DNA from: Herbiconiux gentiana
Lineage (GTDB): Bacteria > Actinomycetota > Actinomycetes > Actinomycetales > Microbacteriaceae
NCBI RefSeq assembly: GCF_024978135.1
Contig: NZ_JANTEZ010000004.1
Coordinates: 124,001 to 188,000 of the forward strand
Direction of reading: 5' to 3'
Length of the DNA: 64,000 nucleotides
Shown: piece by piece, positions 26,953 to 34,342 of the stretch
Numbering within the stretch: the first letter of the stretch is position 1
How the letters are laid out: each line of letters begins with the position of its first letter
The notes under the pieces: generated by a model
What the model was told of the DNA's origin: nothing
Seen by the model: the letters and a program-made list of their open reading frames with translations, nothing else
Database searches by the model: none
Made by a program: the position numbers and the translations under genes

Positions 26953-27825
26953 GTGGACAGCCGCGCATCCGGAACCCGGGCCCTGGTGGGGATCTCGGGC
27001 TGGCGCTACCCGCGCTGGCGCGGCGACTACTACCCCACCGGGCTGACGCAGCGAAGAGAGCTCGCCTACGTGGCCGAGCGGATGGACAGCGTGGAGCTGA
27101 ACGGCTCGTTCTACTCGCTGCAGCGGCCGGAGAGCTACCGGCGCTGGCGCTCGGAGGTGCCGCCCGGTTTCGTCTTCGCCGTCAAGGGCGGCCGGTTCAT
27201 CACGCACATGAAGCGGCTGGCGGGGGTCGAGACCGCTCTGGCGAACTTCTTCGCCTCGGGCGTGCTGGCCCTCGGCCCGCAGCTCGGCCCGGTGCTCTGG
27301 CAGCTGCCCGAGCGGCAGGATTTCGACGGCCCGCTGCTCGAGAGCTTCTTCGATCAGCTGCCCCGCAGCACCAGCCAGGCGCTGACGCTCGCCCGCGGTC
27401 ACGACGACCGGCTGCAGGGTCGTGTGCACCTGGAGATCGAGGCAGACCTGCCGCTCCGGCATAGCCTGGAGGTGCGGCACCCGTCGTTCCTCGGCGACGG
27501 CCCCACCGCGCTGCTGCGCTCCCACGGCATCGGCCTGGTGATCGCCGACACCGCCGGGCGCTGGGTGGAGCCGCGGGCGATCACGTCGAGCCTCGTCTAC
27601 GTGCGGCTGCACGGATCCCGGGAGCTCTACACGAGCGGCTACACCGACGAGGAGCTCGACGACTGGGCCGCCCGGATCGGGCGCTGGCTCGACGGGAGCG
27701 GCACCCCCGACGGCGACCCGCGCGACGTGGTGGTGTACTTCGACAACGACGCGGCCGGTCACGCACCCTTCGACGCGGAGCGCCTGCGCGATCGGCTGCG
27801 GGCGCTGACCGGTGGGCAGCCGTAG
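26953..27825 (+). CDS. DUF72 domain-containing protein (YecE-like)
   Basis: A 290-residue TIM-barrel-like protein. It begins with VGISGWRYPRWRGDYYP and continues with VELNGSFYSLQRPESYRRW and FVFAVKGGRFITH, the core motifs of DUF72/YecE. The C-terminal segment VVVYFDNDAAGHAPFDAERLRD is also conserved. The biochemical role of the family is not settled. GTG at 26953, leaderless. The next gene starts 10 bases after the stop, with its own -10 box inside the end of this gene. Confidence 0.87.
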   Translation: MDSRASGTRALVGISGWRYPRWRGDYYPTGLTQRRELAYVAERMDSVELNGSFYSLQRPESYRRWRSEVPPGFVFAVKGGRFITHMKRLAGVETALANFFASGVLALGPQLGPVLWQLPERQDFDGPLLESFFDQLPRSTSQALTLARGHDDRLQGRVHLEIEADLPLRHSLEVRHPSFLGDGPTALLRSHGIGLVIADTAGRWVEPRAITSSLVYVRLHGSRELYTSGYTDEELDDWAARIGRWLDGSGTPDGDPRDVVVYFDNDAAGHAPFDAERLRDRLRALTGGQP

Positions 27826-27828
27826 GCT
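27823..27828 (+). promoter_or_regulatory. -10 box of the histidine phosphatase gene
   Basis: TAGGCT overlapping the DUF72 stop codon, 7 bases before the ATG at 27836. Confidence 0.45.
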
Positions 27829-27835
27829 GGGCGGG

Positions 27836-28495
27836 ATGCGACTCCTCCTGATCAGACACGGCCAGACCATCGACAACGTCAACGGCGAGATCGGCACGGT
27901 CGTGCCCGGCCCCGGCCTGACGGAGCTCGGCCGGGAGCAGGCGACCGCCGTGCCGGCCGCGCTCGTCGCCGAGTCGATCGATGCGATCGCCGTCTCGACG
28001 ATGCGGCGCACGCAGGAGACCGCGGCACCGCTCGCCGCCGCCCTGGGGCTCGATCCCGTCGTGCTCGAGGGCCTGCAGGAGATCTCCGCCGGAGACCTCG
28101 AGGGCCGGAGCGACCGGCCATCGGTCACGAGCTACATGCGCACGCTGCTGTCGTGGTGGACCGACATCGAGGCACGCATCCCCGGCGGGGAGAACGGCAC
28201 CGAGTTCGTGGCACGGTACTCGGCGGCCATCGCCGAGCTCGCCGCCGCGCATCCGGAGGGAACGGTGGCGGTGTTCAGCCACGGCGCCGCCATCCGCACC
28301 TGGGCGGCGTGGTTCTCGCAGAACATCGACGAGTCGACGAGCATCTCGCTCGAACTGGCCAACACCGCCGTGGTCGTGCTCGAGGGCTCCCCCGACGACG
28401 GGTGGACCTGCGTGGAGTGGGCGGGCGAACCGCTCGGCGGCACCGCCCTCGACGACCCCACCGCCCCCGACCCGACGGGCGAGCCCGCCGTCTGA
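27836..28495 (+). CDS. Histidine phosphatase family protein
   Basis: A 219-residue phosphoglycerate-mutase-fold enzyme. The catalytic RHG motif is LLLIRHGQT at residues 3-11, the acidic/basic partner is in STMRRTQETAAPL, and the second His is FSHGAAIR near 145. It hydrolyses a phosphate ester through a phosphohistidine; substrate unknown. ATG at 27836 rather than the GTG 8 codons upstream, which lies in the DUF72 gene. The 3' end is a 13-base tandem duplication that contains the stop codon. Confidence 0.87.
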   Translation: MRLLLIRHGQTIDNVNGEIGTVVPGPGLTELGREQATAVPAALVAESIDAIAVSTMRRTQETAAPLAAALGLDPVVLEGLQEISAGDLEGRSDRPSVTSYMRTLLSWWTDIEARIPGGENGTEFVARYSAAIAELAAAHPEGTVAVFSHGAAIRTWAAWFSQNIDESTSISLELANTAVVVLEGSPDDGWTCVEWAGEPLGGTALDDPTAPDPTGEPAV

Positions 28496-28506
28496 GCCCG
28501 CCGTCT
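28481..28506. repeat. 13-base tandem duplication over a stop codon
   Basis: GAGCCCGCCGTCT occurs at 28481-28493 and again at 28494-28506, followed by GAG; the phosphatase stop TGA is created at the unit boundary and is regenerated in the second copy. Confidence 0.75.
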
Positions 28507-28515
28507 GAGCCGGGG

Positions 28516-30036
28516 TCACTCGAACGTGGCCGCGAAGCTCCCCATGATGTGCTCGATGGCGGGGAGGTCGCCCGGGTCGGCGATGGCGACCGAGACGACC
28601 ATGACGTACGAGGCGTCGCTCGGCTGCGCCACCACGATGACGTAGTCGCTGACGCCCCCGCAGCCCGTGTAGTACTGGTACTGCCCGGTGTAGACCCCGT
28701 CGGAGTACCCGTCGGTCTCTTTCAGGGTGCACTGAGCCGTGTACCCGCCGAACGAGGCGAAGATGCTCTCCGGCGTGAGATCGACCGCCGCCTCGGCCGC
28801 CGAGACGGTGACGCCCGACGTGCCCCACGAGGAAGCGAAAGCCTCGAGGTCGGTGCTCGCTCGAACATCGAGGAACTCGTGCCCACCCGGACCCGTGAAC
28901 GACGCTCCGTCGACGTCGGCCCACTCGACGGGCACGTCGACGCTCAGCACACCCGTGTCGTCGGTGATCGTCGCGTACTCCCGGCCGTCGTCGGTCGGCG
29001 CCGACCCCGCGTCGGCACCTGGCACCACCACGGCGGTGAGAGCGGTTCCGTTGAACTGGCCCCGGTAGAAGGTGTCGTCACCCGGACGGTACACGTCGAC
29101 GTCGATCGTGTCGTCGGCGCCCTGAGTGGTGAGGACGTCGCAGTACTGCTCGAGCGTGCCCTCGGTGGCGAGGGTCGTGCCGGCCATGCGCAACAGCACG
29201 TCGCCCGGGAGGACTCCCGCAGCATCGGCCGGCGAACCGGCATCGACCGAGCTGACCCAGACGCCCAGCGGTTCGCCCTGGTCGTCGACCGGGAGGGCCT
29301 GGGCGTTCACTCCGAGACTCTGGACGTCGGTGCCGTCGATCAGGCGGTCGAGCACCGCCTGCGCCTCGTCGCGGTGGATCGCGAAGTTGTAGTCGAGTTC
29401 GCCGATGCTCGCGTAGTTGATCCCGACCACCGCGCCGTCTTTGTTGACGAGGGGGCCACCCGAGTTGCCGGGCCTGATCTTCGCGTCGTGCTCGATGACG
29501 TGATCGAGAGATGCCCAGGCCGACTCACCGGATGTGTCGTTCTTCGACACGATGCCCTGGGTGAGCGTGAAGTCGGGGTCGCCGAGCGGGAAGCCCGCCG
29601 CGTAGACCTGCTCGCCGGTGGTGATGTCGCCCTTCTGCCAGCCGAGGAACGGGAAGGACTCGCCGTCGACCTGCAGCACGGCGATGTCGAGGCACTCCGA
29701 GGCACCCAGCACCCGGGCGTCGTACTCCTTGCCGTCGTCTCCACCGACCCGAACCGAGATGGTGCCCGCACCGGCGACGACGTGGTTGTTGGTGACCGCG
29801 AGGCCCCCGGAGGAGATGAAGAACCCCGAGCCCGCCCCCGGCTGCTCGCCGCTCTGCCCGTTCTCGGGATCGGCGAACGTGCCCTCGGCCTCGATCTGCA
29901 GCGTGGCCGACTGCACCCGGTCGAACGACGCCGGGCCTGCGCCGGCCGAGCATCCGCTCAAGGCCGAGGTGACGACGGCGACGACGGCGACCAGGCCGAC
30001 GGCTGCGACTGAACGACGTGGGCTGATGGTCTCCAT
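28516..30036 (-). CDS. HtrA-like trypsin-family serine protease, lipoprotein
   Basis: A 506-residue exported protease. A hydrophobic leader ends in LSGC, a lipobox, so it is likely tethered outside the membrane. The chymotrypsin-fold triad is visible: His in VTNNHVV near 87, Asp in CLDIAVLQVDGE near 118 and Ser in IRPGNSGGPLV near 195. A PDZ domain (about 260-340) contains AGVLPGDVLLRMAG. A further C-terminal domain of about 160 residues with two Cys is not recognised. It probably degrades or processes envelope proteins under stress. ATG at 30036 is 6 bases after a TATCCT box, next to a 12-bp palindrome. Confidence 0.88.
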   Translation of the reverse strand: METISPRRSVAAVGLVAVVAVVTSALSGCSAGAGPASFDRVQSATLQIEAEGTFADPENGQSGEQPGAGSGFFISSGGLAVTNNHVVAGAGTISVRVGGDDGKEYDARVLGASECLDIAVLQVDGESFPFLGWQKGDITTGEQVYAAGFPLGDPDFTLTQGIVSKNDTSGESAWASLDHVIEHDAKIRPGNSGGPLVNKDGAVVGINYASIGELDYNFAIHRDEAQAVLDRLIDGTDVQSLGVNAQALPVDDQGEPLGVWVSSVDAGSPADAAGVLPGDVLLRMAGTTLATEGTLEQYCDVLTTQGADDTIDVDVYRPGDDTFYRGQFNGTALTAVVVPGADAGSAPTDDGREYATITDDTGVLSVDVPVEWADVDGASFTGPGGHEFLDVRASTDLEAFASSWGTSGVTVSAAEAAVDLTPESIFASFGGYTAQCTLKETDGYSDGVYTGQYQYYTGCGGVSDYVIVVAQPSDASYVMVVSVAIADPGDLPAIEHIMGSFAATFE

Positions 30037-30042
30037 GACCCG

Positions 30043-30060
30043 AGGATAGCTCAGCTGAGC
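30043..30060 (-). promoter_or_regulatory. -10 box and adjoining palindrome of the protease promoter
   Basis: TATCCT (30043-30048, minus strand) lies 6 bases before the ATG. Directly upstream is the perfect 12-base palindrome GCTCAGCTGAGC (30049-30060), placed between -10 and -35, where a repressor could act. Confidence 0.5.
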
Positions 30061-30113
30061 ATTCGTCGACAAGACGGATTGCCCGACCGCCCGGATGGGC
30101 GAGGGCCGGAAAA

Positions 30114-30156
30114 CAACAACGTACGACAACGGCGCTGGTGGAGATGGGGGGAATTG
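30114..30156. repeat. att site, left copy (43-bp direct repeat)
   Basis: Identical over 43 bases to 45374-45416. It contains the T-arm and acceptor end of tmRNA (GGTGGAGATGGGGGGAATTG), i.e. the displaced 3' end of ssrA left by integration. Confidence 0.95.
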
Positions 30157-30189
30157 CGCTCTCAGCCATTACAGGCCAGTGATCACGCG

Positions 30190-30220
30190 GGACTAGGCCG
30201 CTTCAGTCCGCGCCTAGTCC
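30190..30220 (-). terminator. Hairpin overlapping the integrase stop
   Basis: 9-bp arms GGACTAGGC (30190-30198) and GCCTAGTCC (30212-30220) with a 13-base loop. The right arm includes the int stop codon. Could terminate int or be an arm-type integrase site. Confidence 0.4.
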
Positions 30221-31392
30221 GCAAGAGTGTCGGCCATGAGTCGCGAGAGAGCATCTTTCGCCCGCGAGTCGGGGCCACGGAACTGGGCCGCATAGACGTC
30301 GAGGGTGAGGCTCGGATTCTTGTGTCCGAGCTGGCGCTGCACGGTGACGACGTCGCATCCGGCTGCGATCATTCCGCCCGCCGCGTAGTGGCGGAGGTTG
30401 TGGAACTTGGTGTCGACGCCGGCTGCTCGGCGGGTGCGTGTCCACTCGGTCTCGAAAGCTCGGGGCCACATCGGTCCGACGCCACCGGGAGCTATGGGGA
30501 ACGCGACGTCGGCGAGCCCCGCCGGAAGCACCCGCCCGGGCAGCAGCCATCCAACCTCACCGTACGTGCCGTGCACGCAGATGTGCTCGCGGATGCGTTC
30601 GACGAGCTGCTCGGGAACGAGCACGTCTCGGACGGATCCGTACTTGGGCGGGCGGATCTCGATCGCTGTCGAGACTGAGGCGTCGCGCTGCACTTGCCGG
30701 CGGACACGGAGCACTCCCCCGGCCTGGTCAACGTCGGCGGCGGTGAGGCCGCAGATCTCACCTAGCCTGAGGCCAGCGAACGCGGCAATTGCAATGGCGA
30801 TGGCGAACGGGGTCCCCTCGGCGGTCGCGAGAAGCGCTGAGACGTCGTCAGAGGACGGGAAGGTTGGCCCGATCGAGTCGGGGGCGTCAGCGGCCGTTGA
30901 GCGGTTCCTGGTGAGCGCTGGACCTTTGACTCCGGTGGCGGGGTTGGAGGCGATGCGCTTGTCCAGCACGGCACCGTTGAAGATTGCCCCGAGGTGCATT
31001 AGCCGCGTCTTGACCGTTCGAGGCGCGAGCTTCCGGTCGACCATTGCCCGGACATAGGTCTCGACGTCGGCGCGGTGTATGGACTGAAGACGACGTCCGC
31101 GCATACCGCTGTCGTCGACCGCCAGACGCATCTGGCGATGTGTGGAGCTCTCCCAGTCCTTTCGAGCGGCCATCTCGTCGAAGTAGTCCCCGAGGGTGAG
31201 CCGTCCACGGTCGGGCGTGACGTACTGCCCAGTATGAACGGCAGTCGTGACCTGATCGAGCCAGTGCTGTGCGGAGTTCTCAGGGTCGCGTGGGTTGTTC
31301 TTGAACTTGAAGTGCCGGGCGTGTTCTTTGCCGTCCGCATCACGGTATCGGGCACGCCACTTACCGTCAGGGCGTTTCTGAATGCTCGACAC
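30214..31392 (-). CDS. int: Tyrosine-type site-specific integrase
   Basis: A 392-residue tyrosine recombinase. The N-terminal arm-binding-like domain (SIQKRPDGKWRARYRDADGK) is followed by a SAM-like core-binding domain at about 65-160 and the catalytic domain. Catalytic residues: Arg in GLRLGEICGL near 212, His/Arg in HNLRHYA near 335, His in LGHKNPSLT and the nucleophile Tyr in LDVYAAQF near 367. It lies 58 bases inside the left att copy, as expected for an element inserted in tmRNA. It starts within the end of the repressor gene (26-base overlap), so int is expressed from the repressor transcript. Confidence 0.95.
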   Translation of the reverse strand: MSSIQKRPDGKWRARYRDADGKEHARHFKFKNNPRDPENSAQHWLDQVTTAVHTGQYVTPDRGRLTLGDYFDEMAARKDWESSTHRQMRLAVDDSGMRGRRLQSIHRADVETYVRAMVDRKLAPRTVKTRLMHLGAIFNGAVLDKRIASNPATGVKGPALTRNRSTAADAPDSIGPTFPSSDDVSALLATAEGTPFAIAIAIAAFAGLRLGEICGLTAADVDQAGGVLRVRRQVQRDASVSTAIEIRPPKYGSVRDVLVPEQLVERIREHICVHGTYGEVGWLLPGRVLPAGLADVAFPIAPGGVGPMWPRAFETEWTRTRRAAGVDTKFHNLRHYAAGGMIAAGCDVVTVQRQLGHKNPSLTLDVYAAQFRGPDSRAKDALSRLMADTLAD

Positions 31393-31915
31393 GCCTTTTT
31401 CTCACCGCCTCGATGATCTCGGTGGTCTCAGCTATCGGGTCTATCGCCACGAACCGAGTCATGTTGTGACGAAGCATTTCCAAGATCGGCCGCGAGTCTT
31501 CATGGAGCGTTGACCCGTCGCCGAACAACTCTTCAAGGCGTTCTAGATCGTTCGAGACGCGCGCTTGCGCCTCGGCCATCTCTCGCGCTCCCTCTTTCAG
31601 CTTCACGTACGACCCCCTGCCGTGCTTGTGGTTCGACGCGGCAATCTGAATAAATTTCTCTCTCGAGTCTGGATGAATCAACAGACTGGTGCTTCTCCCG
31701 AAGATTTGGGCGAAGGCCTGCGCTTCCATCATGCGAACAGGGCGAGTTGCCTTCTCGATCCGCGAAATCGTGGATTGCGTGACATAGGCCAGGGACTGCT
31801 GCTGCATACGCTCGGCCAGGTCGGCTTGCGTCCACCCATTTTCCTCTCGCAATATCCGCACCTGCTCGGCAAAGCGGCGCTCGTCTCTGGACAGGGTGTT
31901 TTCTTCGGAAGGCAC
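31367..31915 (-). CDS. XRE-family repressor of the element
   Basis: A 182-residue regulator with an XRE helix-turn-helix at about 15-75 (RFAEQVRILREENGWTQADLAERM, TQSTISRIEKATRPVRMMEAQAFAQIFG). A helical C-terminal half of unknown type follows. As the first gene of the leftward operon, divergent from the excisionase, it is the probable lysogeny-type repressor of the element. I place the start at GTG 31915, 6 bases after TATGAT (leaderless); a TTG at 31948 would add 11 residues. Confidence 0.85.
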   Translation of the reverse strand: MPSEENTLSRDERRFAEQVRILREENGWTQADLAERMQQQSLAYVTQSTISRIEKATRPVRMMEAQAFAQIFGRSTSLLIHPDSREKFIQIAASNHKHGRGSYVKLKEGAREMAEAQARVSNDLERLEELFGDGSTLHEDSRPILEMLRHNMTRFVAIDPIAETTEIIEAVRKRRVEHSETP

Positions 31916-31996
31916 GCCGCAATCATATTCGCTAGAGATCCCAATCAAAATCGGCTATGCTCGATTGCGTACAGTCAATCTCAATCCTGAATGGAG
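31916..31996. promoter_or_regulatory. Divergent switch region between repressor and excisionase
   Basis: Leftward: TATGAT (31922-31927 on the minus strand), 6 bases before the GTG at 31915. Rightward: TATGCT at 31955-31960, and a GGAG ribosome-binding site at 31993-31996 for the gene at 32002. An inverted repeat GATTG-N8-CAATC lies downstream of the rightward box and could be an operator. Confidence 0.5.
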
Positions 31997-32001
31997 ATGT
32001 T

Positions 32002-32184
32002 GTGACCAAGCTCCTCACCTTGGCGGAAGCAGCCGAACGGCTGCGCAAATCGGAGGCTCAGATCCGATGGATGATTCACCGCGGGACCGCACCCGGTTCG
32101 GCACTGATCGGCGGGAGACGGATGTTCCGTGAAGATCAGATCGACGCCTGGATCGAGGCTCAGTTCGCCCGGGAGGCCTCTTAG
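32002..32184 (+). CDS. Excisionase-family DNA-binding protein
   Basis: A 60-residue winged-helix protein of the MerR/excisionase class: LLTLAEAAERLRKSEAQIRWMIHRGTAPGSALIGGRRMFREDQIDAWIEA. The family bends DNA at att sites to favour excision, or acts as a small activator (AlpA-like). GTG at 32002 has a GGAG site 5 bases upstream; the upstream ATG at 31957 lies in the promoter. First gene of the long rightward operon. Confidence 0.82.
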   Translation: MTKLLTLAEAAERLRKSEAQIRWMIHRGTAPGSALIGGRRMFREDQIDAWIEAQFAREAS

Positions 32185-32186
32185 AC

Positions 32187-32486
32187 ATGAGCTCCCCAAT
32201 CCGAGCTGGCGAAGCCCTCGGATTCAACCCGCTGACTTACGCGGACCCGACGGGGGATGAGGTAGTGCGACGCCTTGACGGCGAAGTTCTCATCTCGTGG
32301 CCCGACGGATTCACGATCCGCCTCAACCAGTCCGACTCGGGGCCGCTCGTGCGAATCCTGACAAGTCTTTACACCTTCAGACAGTCCCGGCGCGGGCTCG
32401 TCTGGGGCTCAAAAAAGAAGGCCCCCGCGGACGAGGCGGGGGCTCAGTTCGAATCCAACAACCACGAGGGAGTCCGAAATGCTTGA
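32187..32486 (+). CDS. Hypothetical protein of the element, early region
   Basis: A 99-residue protein without a family I recognise. The first 75 residues look like a compact domain (DEVVRRLDGEVLISWPDGFTIRLNQS), and the tail SKKKAPADEAGAQFESNN is low in structure because it is encoded by a strong hairpin. It starts 2 bases after the excisionase stop and overlaps the next gene by 8 bases, so it is co-translated with both. Confidence 0.6.
   Translation: MSSPIRAGEALGFNPLTYADPTGDEVVRRLDGEVLISWPDGFTIRLNQSDSGPLVRILTSLYTFRQSRRGLVWGSKKKAPADEAGAQFESNNHEGVRNA
32415..32443 (-). terminator. Minus-strand intrinsic terminator inside a plus-strand gene
   Basis: 8-bp stem GCCCCCGC/GCGGGGGC (32421-32428, 32436-32443). 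On the minus strand it is followed by CTTCTTTTTT, a proper U-tract; on the plus strand there is none. It would stop antisense transcription before it reaches excisionase and repressor. Confidence 0.6.
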
Positions 32487-32892
32487 CACCATTGTCCCAC
32501 AAGCGAAGAGCTCATTAAGTCTGCGCCAGGCGATTGCGGCTCAGATCCGCAATGAGTGCGGTGCGCATGGATGGAGCTGCATAGTTCTGGCTGAGATCCT
32601 GCAGGTTTCGGTCGGACGAGCTCGTGACCTTTACGCCGGGAGACGTCCAGCGTTACTGGAAGAGCTCGCGACGCTGTCGACGGCCGCCGACACGACCGTT
32701 GGTGAATTCGTGGAGGCAGCAGTCGACCGCAACGCAACTCCGCGACGTCGAATCTTTGCCGACACCACGATGACCGAGTTGGCGCAGATCGCCGGCTCTC
32801 TCGGCGTCACACCTGCCAGCCTGCTGAAGCAGCAAGGCTGGTGTGACGCCCCGTCAGCGTCGGTCCCGGCTTACCTCCGAGGCGACGCCTGA
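32479..32892 (+). CDS. Helix-turn-helix-like regulator of the element
   Basis: A 137-residue protein with two possible DNA-binding segments: WSCIVLAEILQVSVGRARDLYAGRRP near the N terminus and MTELAQIAGSLGVTPASLLKQ near the C terminus, both shaped like XRE helix-turn-helix units. GAGGGAG precedes the ATG. Its stop overlaps the next ATG by 1 base. Likely an early regulator; partner and targets unknown. Confidence 0.6.
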   Translation: MLDTIVPQAKSSLSLRQAIAAQIRNECGAHGWSCIVLAEILQVSVGRARDLYAGRRPALLEELATLSTAADTTVGEFVEAAVDRNATPRRRIFADTTMTELAQIAGSLGVTPASLLKQQGWCDAPSASVPAYLRGDA

Positions 32893-33116
32893 TGTCCCTC
32901 TACGTGACGCGAGTCGAATTCGCGCCCAGGCTGATGACGCGCGAGCAGGCTGCCTATTACCTCAGCCTCAGCCTCCGTGATCTCGACGCACTGCGAGAGC
33001 AGAAGGATATTACGCCGAAGGGGCGCGGCCGCCGGGTGCTGTACGACAAGCAGGACTTAGACCGGATCGCCGACAGGATGCCCGAACGACCCGCTACGAG
33101 AGGACAGCGATCATGA
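32892..33116 (+). CDS. Small winged-helix (excisionase-like) protein
   Basis: A 74-residue protein with a helix-turn-helix of the excisionase class: LMTREQAAYYLSLSLRDLDALREQKDITPKGRGRRVLYDKQDLDRIADRM. Together with the protein at 32002 it makes two such proteins in the element; one may be the true excisionase and the other a transcriptional activator. Coupled on both sides (TGATG upstream, ATGA downstream). Confidence 0.7.
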   Translation: MSLYVTRVEFAPRLMTREQAAYYLSLSLRDLDALREQKDITPKGRGRRVLYDKQDLDRIADRMPERPATRGQRS

Positions 33117-33310
33117 CGACGATCGAGACGAGAGCAGCAGGCGCGATCACCACGGAGACGGGGGCGCTCGAGGAGACGTCCCCTGTCGTCATCGTCAACC
33201 TATGCGGTGTTCAGGCTGACCTTTTCCCTGACGAGGCAGTCCGCCTCGCCGTGCGACTCATAGAGGCTGCAGCTCGCACGGAGCGGGAGGGCGAATCCGA
33301 ATGGCCGTAG
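33113..33310 (+). CDS. Hypothetical small acidic protein
   Basis: 65 residues, no family recognised. The C-terminal half SPVVIVNLCGVQADLFPDEAVRLAVRLIEAAART looks like one strand-helix unit. Coupled to the preceding gene by ATGA. A terminator follows, so it ends the early operon. Confidence 0.55.
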   Translation: MTTIETRAAGAITTETGALEETSPVVIVNLCGVQADLFPDEAVRLAVRLIEAAARTEREGESEWP

Positions 33311-33334
33311 GTGCGGCGACGACTACTTGACCCC

Positions 33335-33369
33335 GAGGGGCCAGCGCGGAGCGATCCCGCTGGCCCCTC
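33335..33369 (+). terminator. Terminator of the early operon
   Basis: 12-bp perfect stem GAGGGGCCAGCG/CGCTGGCCCCTC (33335-33346, 33358-33369), 11-base loop, followed by TCCT. It lies just before the strong ribosome-binding site of the next gene. Confidence 0.7.
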
Positions 33370-33393
33370 TCCTATGAAAGGAGGTGACTCCGA

Positions 33394-33906
33394 TTGACAG
33401 ATACACGACTACCCGCCCGGTGGCTCACTGACCCCATCATGGACGGCCTTAGTGACAAAGCGTGGCGGACCTTCACCGGCTCGCTTATGTGGTCGAACGA
33501 GGCGGGAACCGATGGGTCTATTCCAAGACGCGCGATGCGGTTTCTGCACCCTGAAGGGGTAGACGCTCGAACACTGGGTGAGCTCGTGGAGGCCGATCTC
33601 TGGCGACCCAATGGCGACGCGATCGTCGTACCCGATTGGGAACGGCGCATGGGTCAGGAGCTTGCGACCGTCGTCGAGGCGAGGCGAGAGAACAACAGAC
33701 TCCGGCAACGGAAGGCGAGAGCCAAAGCCAAACCCTCCTTCCCTGTACCGGGTGACGTAACGCGTGACGTAACGGGCTCGACGGAGGACAGGACAGGCGA
33801 GGAAAGGACAGGACAGGACAGGCAATTAGGCGAGCGCGAAGAAGCAAACGATGGGCGGGTAATCGACTGGCCAACGGCGACGCCCGGAAGGAAGGAAGCC
33901 AGTTGA
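33394..33906 (+). CDS. Phage-type replication organiser-like protein
   Basis: 170 residues. The first 90 (LPARWLTDPIMDGLSDKAWRTFTGSLMWSNEAG...IPRRAMRFLHPEGVDARTLGELVEADLW) have the winged-helix plan of phage replication initiators/organisers, with a basic helical stretch (NNRLRQRKARAKAK) after it. The tail is encoded by a pentanucleotide repeat. The TTG start is justified by an extended ribosome-binding site, AAAGGAGGTGA, 6 bases upstream. It may recognise the direct repeats within its own gene as an origin. Assignment rests on layout, not on a named motif. Confidence 0.55.
   Translation: MTDTRLPARWLTDPIMDGLSDKAWRTFTGSLMWSNEAGTDGSIPRRAMRFLHPEGVDARTLGELVEADLWRPNGDAIVVPDWERRMGQELATVVEARRENNRLRQRKARAKAKPSFPVPGDVTRDVTGSTEDRTGEERTGQDRQLGEREEANDGRVIDWPTATPGRKEAS
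33752..33773 (+). repeat. Direct repeat GTGACGTAAC, iteron-like
   Basis: GTGACGTAAC at 33752-33761 and 33764-33773 (12-base period) inside the replication-like gene; a possible replication-origin element. Confidence 0.5.
33786..33825 (+). repeat. Pentanucleotide tandem array
   Basis: Eight 5-base units: GGACA, GGACA, GGCGA, GGAAA, GGACA, GGACA, GGACA, GGCAA. Unit length is not a multiple of three, so slippage would shift the reading frame of the gene's C terminus. Confidence 0.75.
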
Positions 33907-33937
33907 TGCCTAGTGCGTGGGCGGGAGGACATCGACG

Positions 33938-34342
33938 ATGCCAGCGCGGGAACCAGAGTCATACCTTCACGGCGGCTCAGCCCCGGTAGTGGTGGTCCCT
34001 GCACGAGTCGCAGCCTGGCTCTACCGGACGTGCGACCTCGACCGCCACCGCATAGATGTGCGGGGCGCTGACGCGGAGATCAGCAACGTGCTCGTCGCGC
34101 TGAAGGTCGCCGGCCTCAGCTGGGTCGCTTCCGCAACCGGAACCCAGCCTGCAACCAAGGCGGAAGCCGAGCGAACATCAACATCAGTAGGCACCGCAAC
34201 CGCAGCTCAACTGCTCCACATCACACCCCGAGCAGTACGACTCGCGATCGCAGAACACCGCCTCACCGCAACACAGATCGACGGGAGATGGACTATCGCC
34301 CGCGAAGACCTCGAACACTACCGACAAAGGAGAACACCATGA
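33938..34342 (+). CDS. Helix-turn-helix protein of the element
   Basis: 134 residues. The C-terminal third (TATAAQLLHITPRAVRLAIAEHRLTATQIDGRWTIAREDLEHYRQRR) is an excisionase/MerR-like helix-turn-helix. The N-terminal two thirds (APVVVVPARVAAWLYRTCDLDRHRIDVRGADAEISNVLVALKVAG) is an unidentified domain. ATG at 33938 is 9 bases after GGGAGG; the GTG at 33917 is less likely. Its stop overlaps the next start (ATGA). Confidence 0.65.
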   Translation: MPAREPESYLHGGSAPVVVVPARVAAWLYRTCDLDRHRIDVRGADAEISNVLVALKVAGLSWVASATGTQPATKAEAERTSTSVGTATAAQLLHITPRAVRLAIAEHRLTATQIDGRWTIAREDLEHYRQRRTP

